Below are positions 1 to 5,977 of a DNA stretch of 6,715 bases, piece by piece (positions within the stretch are counted from its first letter, which is position 1; every line of letters begins with the position of its first letter). Source of the DNA: DATKKG01 sp964475215 (GTDB lineage: Archaea; Thermoproteota; Nitrososphaeria; Conexivisphaerales; DTJL01); NCBI GenBank assembly GCA_964475215.1, contig CAYYVT010000110.1, positions 1 through 6,715 on the forward strand, in the 5' to 3' direction. Under the pieces are notes generated by a model, which did no database searches, had not been told where the DNA came from, and saw nothing but the letters and a program-made list of their open reading frames with translations. The position numbers and the translations under genes were made by a program.

Positions 1-201
1 GGGCTGGTGATCGCGAAGGAGTTCGTAGTGGACCCCAGGAGGGCTTTCGGCCCAAGAGGGCTTACCGAATCCGAGATGCGGGGGGTCCTGAAACGGGGAT
101 TCAGGATAGAACAGCTCAACTTCTCCAGATTCTCGGAACGCGAGGGAGCGGGCTCTTCGATGTTAGTAGTGGCCCGCAGGACCCAGACGCGACTCTCCTG
201 A
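1..201 (+). CDS. C-terminal fragment of a probable SAM-dependent methyltransferase-fold protein (5' end outside window)
   Basis: An open frame enters at base 1 and ends at TGA 199-201, giving 66 residues. The gene starts upstream of the window; the GTG at 7 is internal to a continuous frame and probably not the start. The fragment reads as a beta-strand (GLVIAKEFV), a loop with DPRRAF, a helix (LTESEMRGVLKRGF), a strand (FRIEQLNF), then a hairpin closing with SSMLVVARR. That order matches the last strands of a class I Rossmann methyltransferase, where a helix ending in GF precedes the beta6/beta7 hairpin. It also resembles the tail of archaeal fibrillarin-like proteins, which have a similar DP..F, GF and VVAR spacing, but the AdoMet-binding motifs lie outside the window. 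Codon use (AGG, ATA, GAG) looks genuinely coding. That this is a gene end is fairly secure; the family is inferred from a short tail only. Confidence 0.6.
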   Translation, partial: GLVIAKEFVVDPRRAFGPRGLTESEMRGVLKRGFRIEQLNFSRFSEREGAGSSMLVVARRTQTRLS

Positions 202-645
202 TTGGCCGGCTCACATGCATTCCGGAGGAGGAGGCGCCAGACCGTGGAAGGAATTGGTACACCGAAGATGCGGCTCTAACGGGGCAGGTAGACTTGGCGG
301 CCATGGATGTCTGAGCACTTTAAACACCATGCCAAGGAGCGCCTTCGAGGGTGCCGCCATCTTCGACCATGGAGTGAAGCCTCGGCGGGCCCCCCTGTCC
401 TGCCTTAGGCTCCCGGATTTCTTGCGAGAGCTTGTCTCCCGGCGGGGCCTCCCACTCAGGCAGGGGCCAAGTCCTGCGGACGGCGGCGGGTATTCGTCAG
501 ACGCCGAAAATTGGTTCTGCAAAGGCCTGCGGGGCTTTGCCTTGCAATGAGACAAGCGAGGAAATTGCCAAGAACACCGGTCGGATTGGCCCGCGACCTG
601 CAATAACCCTGTTATGTCGACCCCTTTTTCCTCCGCATCACATAG
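202..645. other. GC-rich intergenic stretch with no supported gene
   Basis: This stretch separates the end of the first gene from the acetyl-CoA synthetase promoter. Frames are open by GC bias (for example 215-550 on plus and 211-603 on minus), but their translations are rich in Gly, Arg, Pro and Ser, with no recognisable domain or Shine-Dalgarno. Short complementary blocks are visible, such as CTTGGC near 293 and GCCAAG near 332, so an RNA fold is possible. I looked for conserved elements of tRNA, 5S rRNA, SRP RNA and RNase P RNA and did not find them. A C-rich then T5 tract at 621-629 could help terminate transcription from upstream. Otherwise I see nothing identifiable. Confidence 0.5.
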
Positions 646-654
646 TTTAAATAT
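646..654 (+). promoter_or_regulatory. TATA box of the acetate operon
   Basis: TTTAAATAT is centred about 29 bp upstream of the ATG at 679. Archaeal TATA boxes lie about 26 bp before the transcription start, so the transcript should begin within a few bases of the ATG. No Shine-Dalgarno precedes that ATG, which fits a leaderless mRNA. The box lies in the only strongly AT-rich patch of the whole upstream region. Confidence 0.65.
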
Positions 655-664
655 CGAATTTAAA
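646..664. repeat. Inverted repeat over the acetate operon core promoter (possible operator)
   Basis: TTTAAAT (646-652) and ATTTAAA (658-664) are perfect 7-bp inverted arms separated by 5 bp, and the left arm overlaps the TATA box. Because TTTAAA is itself a palindrome, the same bases also form a 13-bp-spaced direct repeat. A dimeric regulator bound here could block TBP/TFB. AT-rich promoter sequence can give such symmetry by chance, so the operator role is only inferred. Confidence 0.35.
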
Positions 665-678
665 GTATTTATCGCCTA

Positions 679-2646
679 ATGGAGGAAGTAAGAAACGTCC
701 TTCCGACGGATCAGAGCTTCCACCCCGGCATCCAAGTCCTCGGTGGAGATCATACCAGGAGCCTTGAGAATCCCGACGAATTCTGGCACCCGATCGCCGA
801 TGACCTGTTCTGGTACCAGAAGACCGGCTCTATATTCGAGAGCAAGGAGGAGCCCCCGTACGCGTCATGGTTCTCTAACTGGGAGACGAACCTGTCGTAC
901 AACTGTCTCGACAGGCATGTGAAGAGCTGGAGGAAGAACAAGATCGCCTTCTACTGGGAGGGGGAGAACGGAGACCGGAGGATGCTCACGTACTACGACC
1001 TGTACAAAGAGGTCAACAAGCTAGCCTGGGTCCTTAAGCAGTTGGGCGTCGAAAAAGGCGACAGGGTCACCGTATACCTTCCCATGATCCCCGAGCTTCC
1101 GATGAGCCTTTTAGCGGTGACGAGGATAGGGGCCATACACAACGTAGTCTTTTCAGCATTCAGCGCTCACGCACTGGCCGAGAGGATAAACGACTCGGAG
1201 AGCAAGGTCGTCATCACTGCGGACGGTGGCTACAGGAGGGGGAAAGTAGTGGAAGCCAAGACGGTAGTGGACGAAGCCCTGAAGGAGACCTCGACGGTGG
1301 AAAAGGTCATCGTGTTCAAGAGGGTGGGCAGAGAGGTTCCGATGGTTGAGGACCGCGACCTCTTCTACGATGAGATAGAGAAGCCGGCACGCGCATACGT
1401 CGAGCCGGCGAGGCTCAAAGGCACACATCCAAGCTTCATCCTTTACACCTCAGGAACCACGGGGAGGCCCAAGGGGATTGTCCACAGCACGGCCGGTTAC
1501 ATGACTTGGGCCTACTACACCAACAAGGTCGTCTTCAACGTGCGCGACGAAGACATATACTGGTGCACGGCAGACGTCGGCTGGGTCACCGGGCACACCT
1601 ATGTCACATATGCGCCCCTTCTCTGCGGGGTCACATCCCTGATATTCGAAGGCGCGCCAGACTTTCCTGAGCCTGACCGTTGGTGGAGCATAATCGAGAG
1701 ATATGGAATCACCATCCTTTACACCACGCCGACTTCTATCAGGATGCACATGAAGTTCGGCGAGGAGTGGGCCAAGAAGCATGATCTGAGCTCCCTCACG
1801 CTCCTCGGCACCGTTGGGGAGCCGATCAACCCAGAGGCGTGGCAGTGGTACTACAGCAACATCGGCTACGGGAAATGCTCCATAGTGGACACCTGGTGGC
1901 AGACCGAGACCGGCGGGATCCTGGTGAGCCCCCAGCCTGGGATCGCTCACATCCCACTCAAGGCTGGCTCGGCCGGATTCCCGCTCCCGGGCGTCGATGC
2001 CGACGTCTTGACCGAGGAAGGAAGCCCGGCCCCGCCCAGAGAGAAGGGCTACATGGTCATCAGGAGACCCTGGCCAGGACAGATGATGACGCTCTGGCGC
2101 GACCCCGAGCGGTTCAAGCAGGTCTACTTCACAAAGTTCCCTGGAATCTATCAGGCGTCGGACTATGCTATGAAGGACGAGGATGGCTACTTCTGGCTCC
2201 TGGGAAGGGCAGATGAGGTCCTGAAGATCGCAGGCCATCGGATCGGCACCATCGAGCTGGAGGACGTGCTGATCTCCCATCCGTCGGTCGCGGAGTCTGC
2301 GGTGGCGGGCATGCCCGACCCGGTCAAGATGCAGGTCCCCGTCGCGTTCGTCATCCTCCGGCCCGGCTTCAAGCCTTCGCCACAGCTAAAGGTCGAGCTG
2401 ATAAACCACGTTAGACACAACCTTGGCTCCATAGCGACGCCCGCGGAGATCTACTTTGTCAACAAGCTGCCGAAGACCAGGAGCGGGAAGATAATGAGGC
2501 GGCTCCTGCGCTCCATCGTGGACGAAAAACCTCTGGGAGACATTACGACTCTCGAAGATGGCACGAGCGTGGAGGAGGCCAAGCAGGCCTACGAAGAACT
2601 CAAGCTAGAAATGAAAGTCGCCAAAGAAGGAGGTGAAACACAATGA
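679..2646 (+). CDS. acs: Acetyl-CoA synthetase, AMP-forming (acetate-CoA ligase)
   Basis: A cytoplasmic enzyme that converts acetate, ATP and CoA to acetyl-CoA, AMP and pyrophosphate through an acetyl-adenylate. The 655-residue length is typical for the family. Residues about 32-85 match the ACS N-terminal domain (NPDEFW, then WF, NLSYNCLDRH). The adenylate-forming core carries the P-loop YTSGTTGRPKG (256-266), GEPINPEAW (380-388) and DTWWQTETGG (404-413). The mobile C-terminal domain has GRADEVLKIAGHRIG (509-523) and the A10 motif PKTRSGKIMRR (598-608). K604 is the catalytic lysine, the residue controlled by acetylation in bacterial ACS. The acetate pocket of Salmonella ACS (V310, T311, V386, W414) is matched by V303, T304, V379 and W407, all at a constant offset of 7, which favours acetate over longer acids. 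The ATG at 679 fits the TATA box and the N-terminal domain. The stop overlaps the transporter gene that follows. Confidence 0.97.
   Translation: MEEVRNVLPTDQSFHPGIQVLGGDHTRSLENPDEFWHPIADDLFWYQKTGSIFESKEEPPYASWFSNWETNLSYNCLDRHVKSWRKNKIAFYWEGENGDRRMLTYYDLYKEVNKLAWVLKQLGVEKGDRVTVYLPMIPELPMSLLAVTRIGAIHNVVFSAFSAHALAERINDSESKVVITADGGYRRGKVVEAKTVVDEALKETSTVEKVIVFKRVGREVPMVEDRDLFYDEIEKPARAYVEPARLKGTHPSFILYTSGTTGRPKGIVHSTAGYMTWAYYTNKVVFNVRDEDIYWCTADVGWVTGHTYVTYAPLLCGVTSLIFEGAPDFPEPDRWWSIIERYGITILYTTPTSIRMHMKFGEEWAKKHDLSSLTLLGTVGEPINPEAWQWYYSNIGYGKCSIVDTWWQTETGGILVSPQPGIAHIPLKAGSAGFPLPGVDADVLTEEGSPAPPREKGYMVIRRPWPGQMMTLWRDPERFKQVYFTKFPGIYQASDYAMKDEDGYFWLLGRADEVLKIAGHRIGTIELEDVLISHPSVAESAVAGMPDPVKMQVPVAFVILRPGFKPSPQLKVELINHVRHNLGSIATPAEIYFVNKLPKTRSGKIMRRLLRSIVDEKPLGDITTLEDGTSVEEAKQAYEELKLEMKVAKEGGETQ
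2629..2636 (+). promoter_or_regulatory. Strong Shine-Dalgarno for the acetate transporter gene
   Basis: GGAGGTGA, complementary to the 16S 3' end, lies inside the last codons of acs, 6 bases before the ATG at 2643. It fixes the start of the second gene. It contrasts with the first gene, which has no such site, as expected for an internal gene of an archaeal operon with a leaderless first gene. Confidence 0.85.
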
Positions 2647-3251
2647 GCACATTATCGGAAAAAGCTCTAATGGCCGACCCTGCCCCTCTTGGTCTGGCCG
2701 GGTTCGCATTTACCACATTCCTACTTAGCTTCACAAACGCAGGGTGGATCCCCGCCGCATCGGTGGGGGTCGTCCTTCCCCTAGCCATGGCCTACGGAGG
2801 CCTCTGCCAGTTCCTGGCGGGCGCGTTCGAGATGAGGAAGGGCAACACCTTCGGCTTCACCGCCTTTTGCAGCTATGGAGCCTTCTGGATTTTCTTCGCT
2901 CTCATGGTCCTACTTGGAGGTGCCGGCCTGATTCAGACTCCGGCGGCGGGAATAGGCGCGGCGCTGGTCCTGTGGGGGATCTTCACCTTGTACATGTGGG
3001 TTTCTGCGATGACCGCCAACGCGTCACTAGGTTTCACGTTCATGTTCCTGTGGATCACCTTCTTCGTCCTTGGAGGAGGTGCACTGACCGGAATTAGTAT
3101 CCTTACGAAGGCTGGCGGCTACCTAGGAATCATCACGGCGATCTTCGCCGCCTACACCAGCTTCGCGATAGTCACCAATTCCGTCGTCGGTGCTGGAACG
3201 ATGCCCTTAGGCCGCGGCATCAGCTGGAAGAAGGCTCCGAGGGCCAACTAG
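2643..3251 (+). CDS. satP: Acetate transporter of the SatP / GPR1-FUN34-YaaH family
   Basis: A membrane protein of 202 residues, close to the 188 of E. coli SatP, expected to import acetate (and possibly succinate) with protons. The family signature NPAPLGL appears as DPAPLGL (12-18), with Asp replacing the usual Asn. The second hallmark, FGFTAFCSYGAFW (70-82), corresponds to the conserved TAF.SYG.FW segment. Six hydrophobic helices can be placed at about 17-33, 41-62, 75-92, 100-120, 128-149 and 159-183, and the tail ends in the usual PLGR (188-191) followed by a short basic stretch. The ATG overlaps the acs stop as ATGA and has a consensus Shine-Dalgarno, so the two genes are almost certainly co-transcribed and translationally coupled. 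The pairing suggests that imported acetate is activated at once. Family assignment is firm; the exact substrate range is inferred from the neighbour. Confidence 0.95.
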   Translation: MSTLSEKALMADPAPLGLAGFAFTTFLLSFTNAGWIPAASVGVVLPLAMAYGGLCQFLAGAFEMRKGNTFGFTAFCSYGAFWIFFALMVLLGGAGLIQTPAAGIGAALVLWGIFTLYMWVSAMTANASLGFTFMFLWITFFVLGGGALTGISILTKAGGYLGIITAIFAAYTSFAIVTNSVVGAGTMPLGRGISWKKAPRAN

Positions 3252-3286
3252 AAAATCAGCCGAACGAGGCTATCAGAATCCGGTCC

Positions 3287-3292
3287 TTTTTT
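3287..3292 (+). terminator. Oligo-T terminator after the acetate operon
   Basis: A run of six T follows the transporter stop by 35 bp on the coding strand, the usual kind of archaeal intrinsic stop signal, which needs no hairpin. A small hairpin, TAGCC-ACGG-GGCTA (3304-3317), lies just downstream and may or may not contribute. Confidence 0.55.
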
Positions 3293-3480
3293 GTCAAGTC
3301 CCCTAGCCACGGGGCTACCCGCCGACCTGACCACAGCTCCCTAGCCGTAGTGAGAAAACCACCGTCTTTTGAATCGGACACCCTCGCAACTATGACTAAC
3401 GTGTTTGGGCTCGAGCGACAATTTTACTTGAGTTGAGAGCATTTTGATTTCGCTGCCACTGCTATCTCGCAACCAAGTGA

Positions 3481-3676
3481 AAAGAAATGTCCACTGAACC
3501 GGATAGGGCGCTTAGGGAGTTCTTTGGCGGTTCGAAAGCGGCCGCAGGGCCTGGGCCTCGGCCTCTCATACTGCAAACGGGTCATTGAGGCACATGGAGG
3601 TAGCATGGAGGTGCGAAGCAAGGCTGGGAGGGGGACGAACGTCACCATCGCCTTCCCCACCCCCATGAAAGGGTGA
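3481..3676 (+). pseudogene. 3' remnant of a sensor histidine kinase (HATPase domain end)
   Basis: In the frame of 3545-3676 the translation reads GLGLGLSYCKRVIEAHGG, then S.EV.SK.GRGT.V.I.FP, ending at TGA 3674-3676. This is the G2 box and terminal strands of the GHKL ATP-binding domain of a sensor histidine kinase. The bases just before it make sense only in a neighbouring frame (3487-3546), which reads ALREFFGGSKAAAG, like the F-box and lid that should precede the G2 box. Joining the two needs a one-base shift near 3544-3548. Upstream, that frame is closed by TGA at 3478-3480, and I see no N box, phosphoacceptor His or sensor domain. No start codon or Shine-Dalgarno is evident. Most of the kinase gene is therefore missing, and the fragment looks like a decaying relic. 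A sequencing error could explain the shift but not the lost gene body. Confidence 0.75.
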
Positions 3677-4049
3677 GGAGCGGACCGTCTCGGGGCTGTC
3701 GCTGTGCTTCCCCGAATCCAGACCATCATCGGGTAACTCGCAACAACGCCGATAGTTAGGTGGAATCGCTGGTGCAGTGGCCAAGGTCGTGCCGTACATC
3801 GCGGCCCCGTACAAACGAGCTGGGTGCAAGGGTCGGGCAGCTTCCAATCCCTTGAAACCGACAACGTAACACACGACGTATGAACCGCTTAGTTCAGCAA
3901 TCAGATAGTCGGGAATCGGCCCATCTGTCCCTCTTTCTGACCGGCCAGATGAACCTGTGTGCTTCCTGGTCCTATCATTCATCCCTCGAGTTCCTTGCGC
4001 GAACGCCCGGAGTGATCCCGGGAACCAAGTTCGAGGAGGCCGACGGACC
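3677..4049. other. Intergenic region between the kinase relic and the minus-strand genes, no supported gene
   Basis: No domain or RNA gene is recognisable. A minus-strand frame from 3982 (start MNDRTRKH) stays open to 3566. It includes one mildly protein-like part (IPDYLIAELSGSYVVCYVVG), but its second half runs antisense through the kinase relic, and it lacks a Shine-Dalgarno. A hairpin CCCGG / CCGGG lies at about 4006-4023, downstream of the stop of the minus-strand membrane gene. Together with the relic, this looks like decayed sequence. Confidence 0.4.
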
Positions 4050-4508
4050 TTACTTGGTATAGTAAAGAGTTATGAATAGGAGAGCGTATGCGGCAAGGGC
4101 ACCGTTAACCATCAATAGGATCCCGCCTCCGTTGGCGAAGTCGGAGACGGCGAAAATGTACCCTCCCAATACCGCTACCACTATCGAAACGAGACTGAGG
4201 ACAGCCGAGATGGTGACGCTCCTCTTATGGTAGCGGAGGGCCAAGGCAAACGACCCTATCCCAGCCACCAAGATTAGCAAGGCATTTGCTACGTGAACCA
4301 AGACAATCGGCCCAGCCGCCGTCAGGAGTGCGGATATCAGGCCACCTAAAGACGTGATAGGCACAGCTGTAGAAGGGTAAGTAGCTACGGCACCCACGAT
4401 CTCACCCAGAGCTATCTGCAGGGTAATAAGGAGGAGCGTGACAACCAACATCACTCTTAGCGGCCTCCAGCTGCGTGCCTGGATGCTCCCCGTCTGACTT
4501 CCGGCCAT
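4050..4508 (-). CDS. Small four-helix membrane protein of unknown function
   Basis: A protein of 152 residues with a short, basic N-terminus (RSWRPLR at 12-18) and four hydrophobic segments at about 18-40, 68-92, 98-120 and 127-149. It ends in LYYTK. A short loop with a weaker helix (53-64) sits between helices 1 and 2, and His72 and His94 flank helix 2. I believe similar four-helix proteins with a Gly-rich turn before the last helix and a YYTK-like end are found in archaea, but I cannot name a characterised family. The spacing of helix-1 Q31/G35 and the helix-2 His faintly recalls half of a heme A synthase (CtaA), which is only a weak resemblance. The gene lies 107 bp downstream of the propeller gene on the same strand and probably has its own promoter. 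The frame looks coding because of its clean membrane topology. Confidence 0.8.
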   Translation of the reverse strand: MAGSQTGSIQARSWRPLRVMLVVTLLLITLQIALGEIVGAVATYPSTAVPITSLGGLISALLTAAGPIVLVHVANALLILVAGIGSFALALRYHKRSVTISAVLSLVSIVVAVLGGYIFAVSDFANGGGILLMVNGALAAYALLFITLYYTK

Positions 4509-4550
4509 GTCGCGCCGTCTCTGATGAAAGGATACTCAAGTTTGGCTGTG

Positions 4551-4557
4551 AAAAATA
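4551..4557 (-). promoter_or_regulatory. Possible TATA box and T-tract between the two minus-strand genes
   Basis: On the minus strand this reads GTATTTTT. It lies about 43-49 bp before the ATG of the four-helix gene, which would leave a leader of roughly 15-20 bases with no clear Shine-Dalgarno. The same T5 tract is downstream of the propeller stop, so it could equally act as that gene's terminator. Confidence 0.35.
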
Positions 4558-4615
4558 CGACTTTCGCTGCCCTGGACTTGCCTCCGGGCCGGGGTTGATG
4601 CAGAAGGTTTCGTGT

Positions 4616-5932
4616 TCAAGCAGGAATGCGCTCAGACCTCAGGCTGCGTTCACAGACCACGGCGATGAGCACGCCAACCAGGACCGTGAAGAATACGAGA
4701 GAATCGGGGAACTCGGGGACGGGTATGGGCGACTCACCGAAGGCGTAGATGTGGCCGTCGGATCCGGCCAAGTAGACGACTCCTCCGCTCACGGCAGGGG
4801 ACGAATAGTCCGACCCGGAGGTCGTATAGCTCCAGACCTCCGCTCCGGTGGAGGCGTTTAGGGCGTAGAAGACGCCGTCGTTTGAAGGTTGGGCGTTCAA
4901 CCGATAGGCGTTGCCGCCACTTGGAAGAGGGGAGTTCTGCGCATAGGGGCTAGAGTCCTGTGTGCCCACGTAGAGGACCCCGTCGCTCACCGCGGGGGAA
5001 GATCCTATAGCGAAAGGCGATTGATACAGGTAGGCGGTGGTGTAGTTCCAGACCTCTGCTCCGGTGGAGGCGTTTATGGCGTAGAGGTCGCAATCATACG
5101 AACCTATGAAGACGACACCATTGCTCACCGAGGGGGAAGTTGTAACATAAGCCCCTGTGGTGTAGTTCCAGACCTTGGCCCCGTTGGATGCATTAAGCGC
5201 GTATACTTCGTCGTCATCGGAGCCCACGTATACGATCCCGCCGCTGACGGCCGGAGAAGAAACGACCAACGATCCCGTTGTATAGTTCCAGACCTTGGCC
5301 CCGGTGGCGGCGTCCAGGGCATATATGTTGTCGTCCTCTGAGCCTATGAAGACGTACCCATCGCTGATCGCTGGAGAAGAGAGGACATAATTGCCAGTCG
5401 TATACTTCCAGACCTCCGCTCCGGTGGAGGCGTTCAGGGCGTAGATGTTGAAGTCATCGGAGCCGACGTAGACGAGTCCATTACTTATAGATGGGGAGGA
5501 ATAGACCGACCCGCCAGTCGCGTAGCTCCACAACTTGGCCCCGTTAGATGCGTTCAGGGCGTAAACGTTGTCGTCATATGAGCCAACGAAGACAACTCCG
5601 TCGCTCACTGCTGGAGACGAGTAGACCGGCCCGGCCGTCACGTAATTCCAGACCTTGGCTCCGCTGGAGGTGTTCAGGGCATAGACGTCGCCGTTGACCG
5701 AGCCCACGTACAAAGTCCCGGCGCTCACGGCGGGGGATGAAAATATCGGCCCGCCAGCCGTATAGTTCCAGATTTGCGAAAGGGGAGGGACCGCCGTTCC
5801 AGGGACCGTACCTGAGTGATCGAGGTCAGAACGGAACATGGGCCAGTCAGAAGCGACAGCGCACACGCTGGATGAGCTCACACAGATGGCTAAGGCCAAC
5901 AGGACGAACAGGAATCCAAGTGGGTGCTTCAC
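4616..5932 (-). CDS. Secreted PQQ-like beta-propeller repeat protein with C-terminal PEF-type membrane anchor
   Basis: A protein of 438 residues expected on the outer face of the membrane. The start is GTG (5930-5932), followed by a signal peptide (Lys2, His3, hydrophobic core about 5-18, cleavage near 26-28). The mature part begins DWPMFRSDLDHSG, the usual opening of PQQ-like propellers. Seven blades follow with pattern W.Y.T...SSPAVS.G.VYVGS.D..IYALNASTGA. The conserved Trp recurs exactly every 40 residues (55, 95, 135, 175, 215, 255, 295), then after 72 (367), and a closing eighth strand set (VVYLAGSDGHIYAF) fits an eight-bladed ring like BamB. No dehydrogenase-type calcium or active-site residues are apparent, so a binding or scaffold role is likelier than a PQQ enzyme. 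The C-terminus has PVPEFP (404-409), a membrane helix (411-427) and Arg-rich residues, resembling archaeosortase PEF-type sorting signals. About ten N-X-S/T sequons suggest heavy glycosylation. Its ligand is unknown. Confidence 0.93.
   Translation of the reverse strand: MKHPLGFLFVLLALAICVSSSSVCAVASDWPMFRSDLDHSGTVPGTAVPPLSQIWNYTAGGPIFSSPAVSAGTLYVGSVNGDVYALNTSSGAKVWNYVTAGPVYSSPAVSDGVVFVGSYDDNVYALNASNGAKLWSYATGGSVYSSPSISNGLVYVGSDDFNIYALNASTGAEVWKYTTGNYVLSSPAISDGYVFIGSEDDNIYALDAATGAKVWNYTTGSLVVSSPAVSGGIVYVGSDDDEVYALNASNGAKVWNYTTGAYVTTSPSVSNGVVFIGSYDCDLYAINASTGAEVWNYTTAYLYQSPFAIGSSPAVSDGVLYVGTQDSSPYAQNSPLPSGGNAYRLNAQPSNDGVFYALNASTGAEVWSYTTSGSDYSSPAVSGGVVYLAGSDGHIYAFGESPIPVPEFPDSLVFFTVLVGVLIAVVCERSLRSERIPA
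5041..5760 (-). repeat. Six tandem 120-bp coding repeats of the propeller gene
   Basis: A block like TAGTTCCAGACC recurs in exact register at 5041, 5161, 5281, 5401, 5521 and 5641, with a seventh, partial copy at 5761. Each 120-bp unit encodes one 40-residue blade. Copies differ mostly at synonymous and loop positions, so the array has diverged but kept its length perfectly. Such direct repeats could recombine to change blade number. Confidence 0.9.
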
Positions 5933-5970
5933 GGCCGTGATTTCGCTGGAAATTCGAAGGTTCCAGTCAG

Positions 5971-5977
5971 ATTTACA
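5971..5977 (-). promoter_or_regulatory. Weak candidate TATA box of the propeller gene
   Basis: The minus strand reads TGTAAAT here, about 42 bp before the GTG start, the most TATA-like element in range. It would leave a leader of about 15 bases, with no Shine-Dalgarno seen. The assignment is tentative. Confidence 0.25.

Noticed and set aside
211..603. Overlapping plus- and minus-strand open frames in the first intergenic region
   Set aside because: Both are composition-driven (Gly, Pro, Arg, Ser), with no Shine-Dalgarno, TATA box in position or domain.
1450..2280. A 276-codon open frame on the minus strand inside acs
   Set aside because: It lies wholly antisense to an acetyl-CoA synthetase with every catalytic motif intact; its translation has no recognisable domain, and long antisense frames are expected in GC-rich coding DNA.
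3424..3982. Two overlapping minus-strand open frames across the kinase relic
   Set aside because: They run antisense to clear histidine kinase sequence, show no domain and have no ribosome binding site; only a short part near 3850-3930 looks mildly protein-like.
4006..4023. Hairpin CCCGG/CCGGG downstream of the four-helix gene as a terminator
   Set aside because: The stem is only about five base pairs and has no T-run on the minus strand, so it cannot be called a terminator.
4889..5341. A plus-strand 150-codon frame with repeating GVVPDLGPGG motifs
   Set aside because: The repetition is the antisense shadow of the 120-bp propeller repeats.
4825..5880. Regularly spaced direct repeats that might suggest a CRISPR array
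   Set aside because: The whole 120-bp unit is repeated and coding, with no unique spacers; it is a beta-propeller repeat gene.
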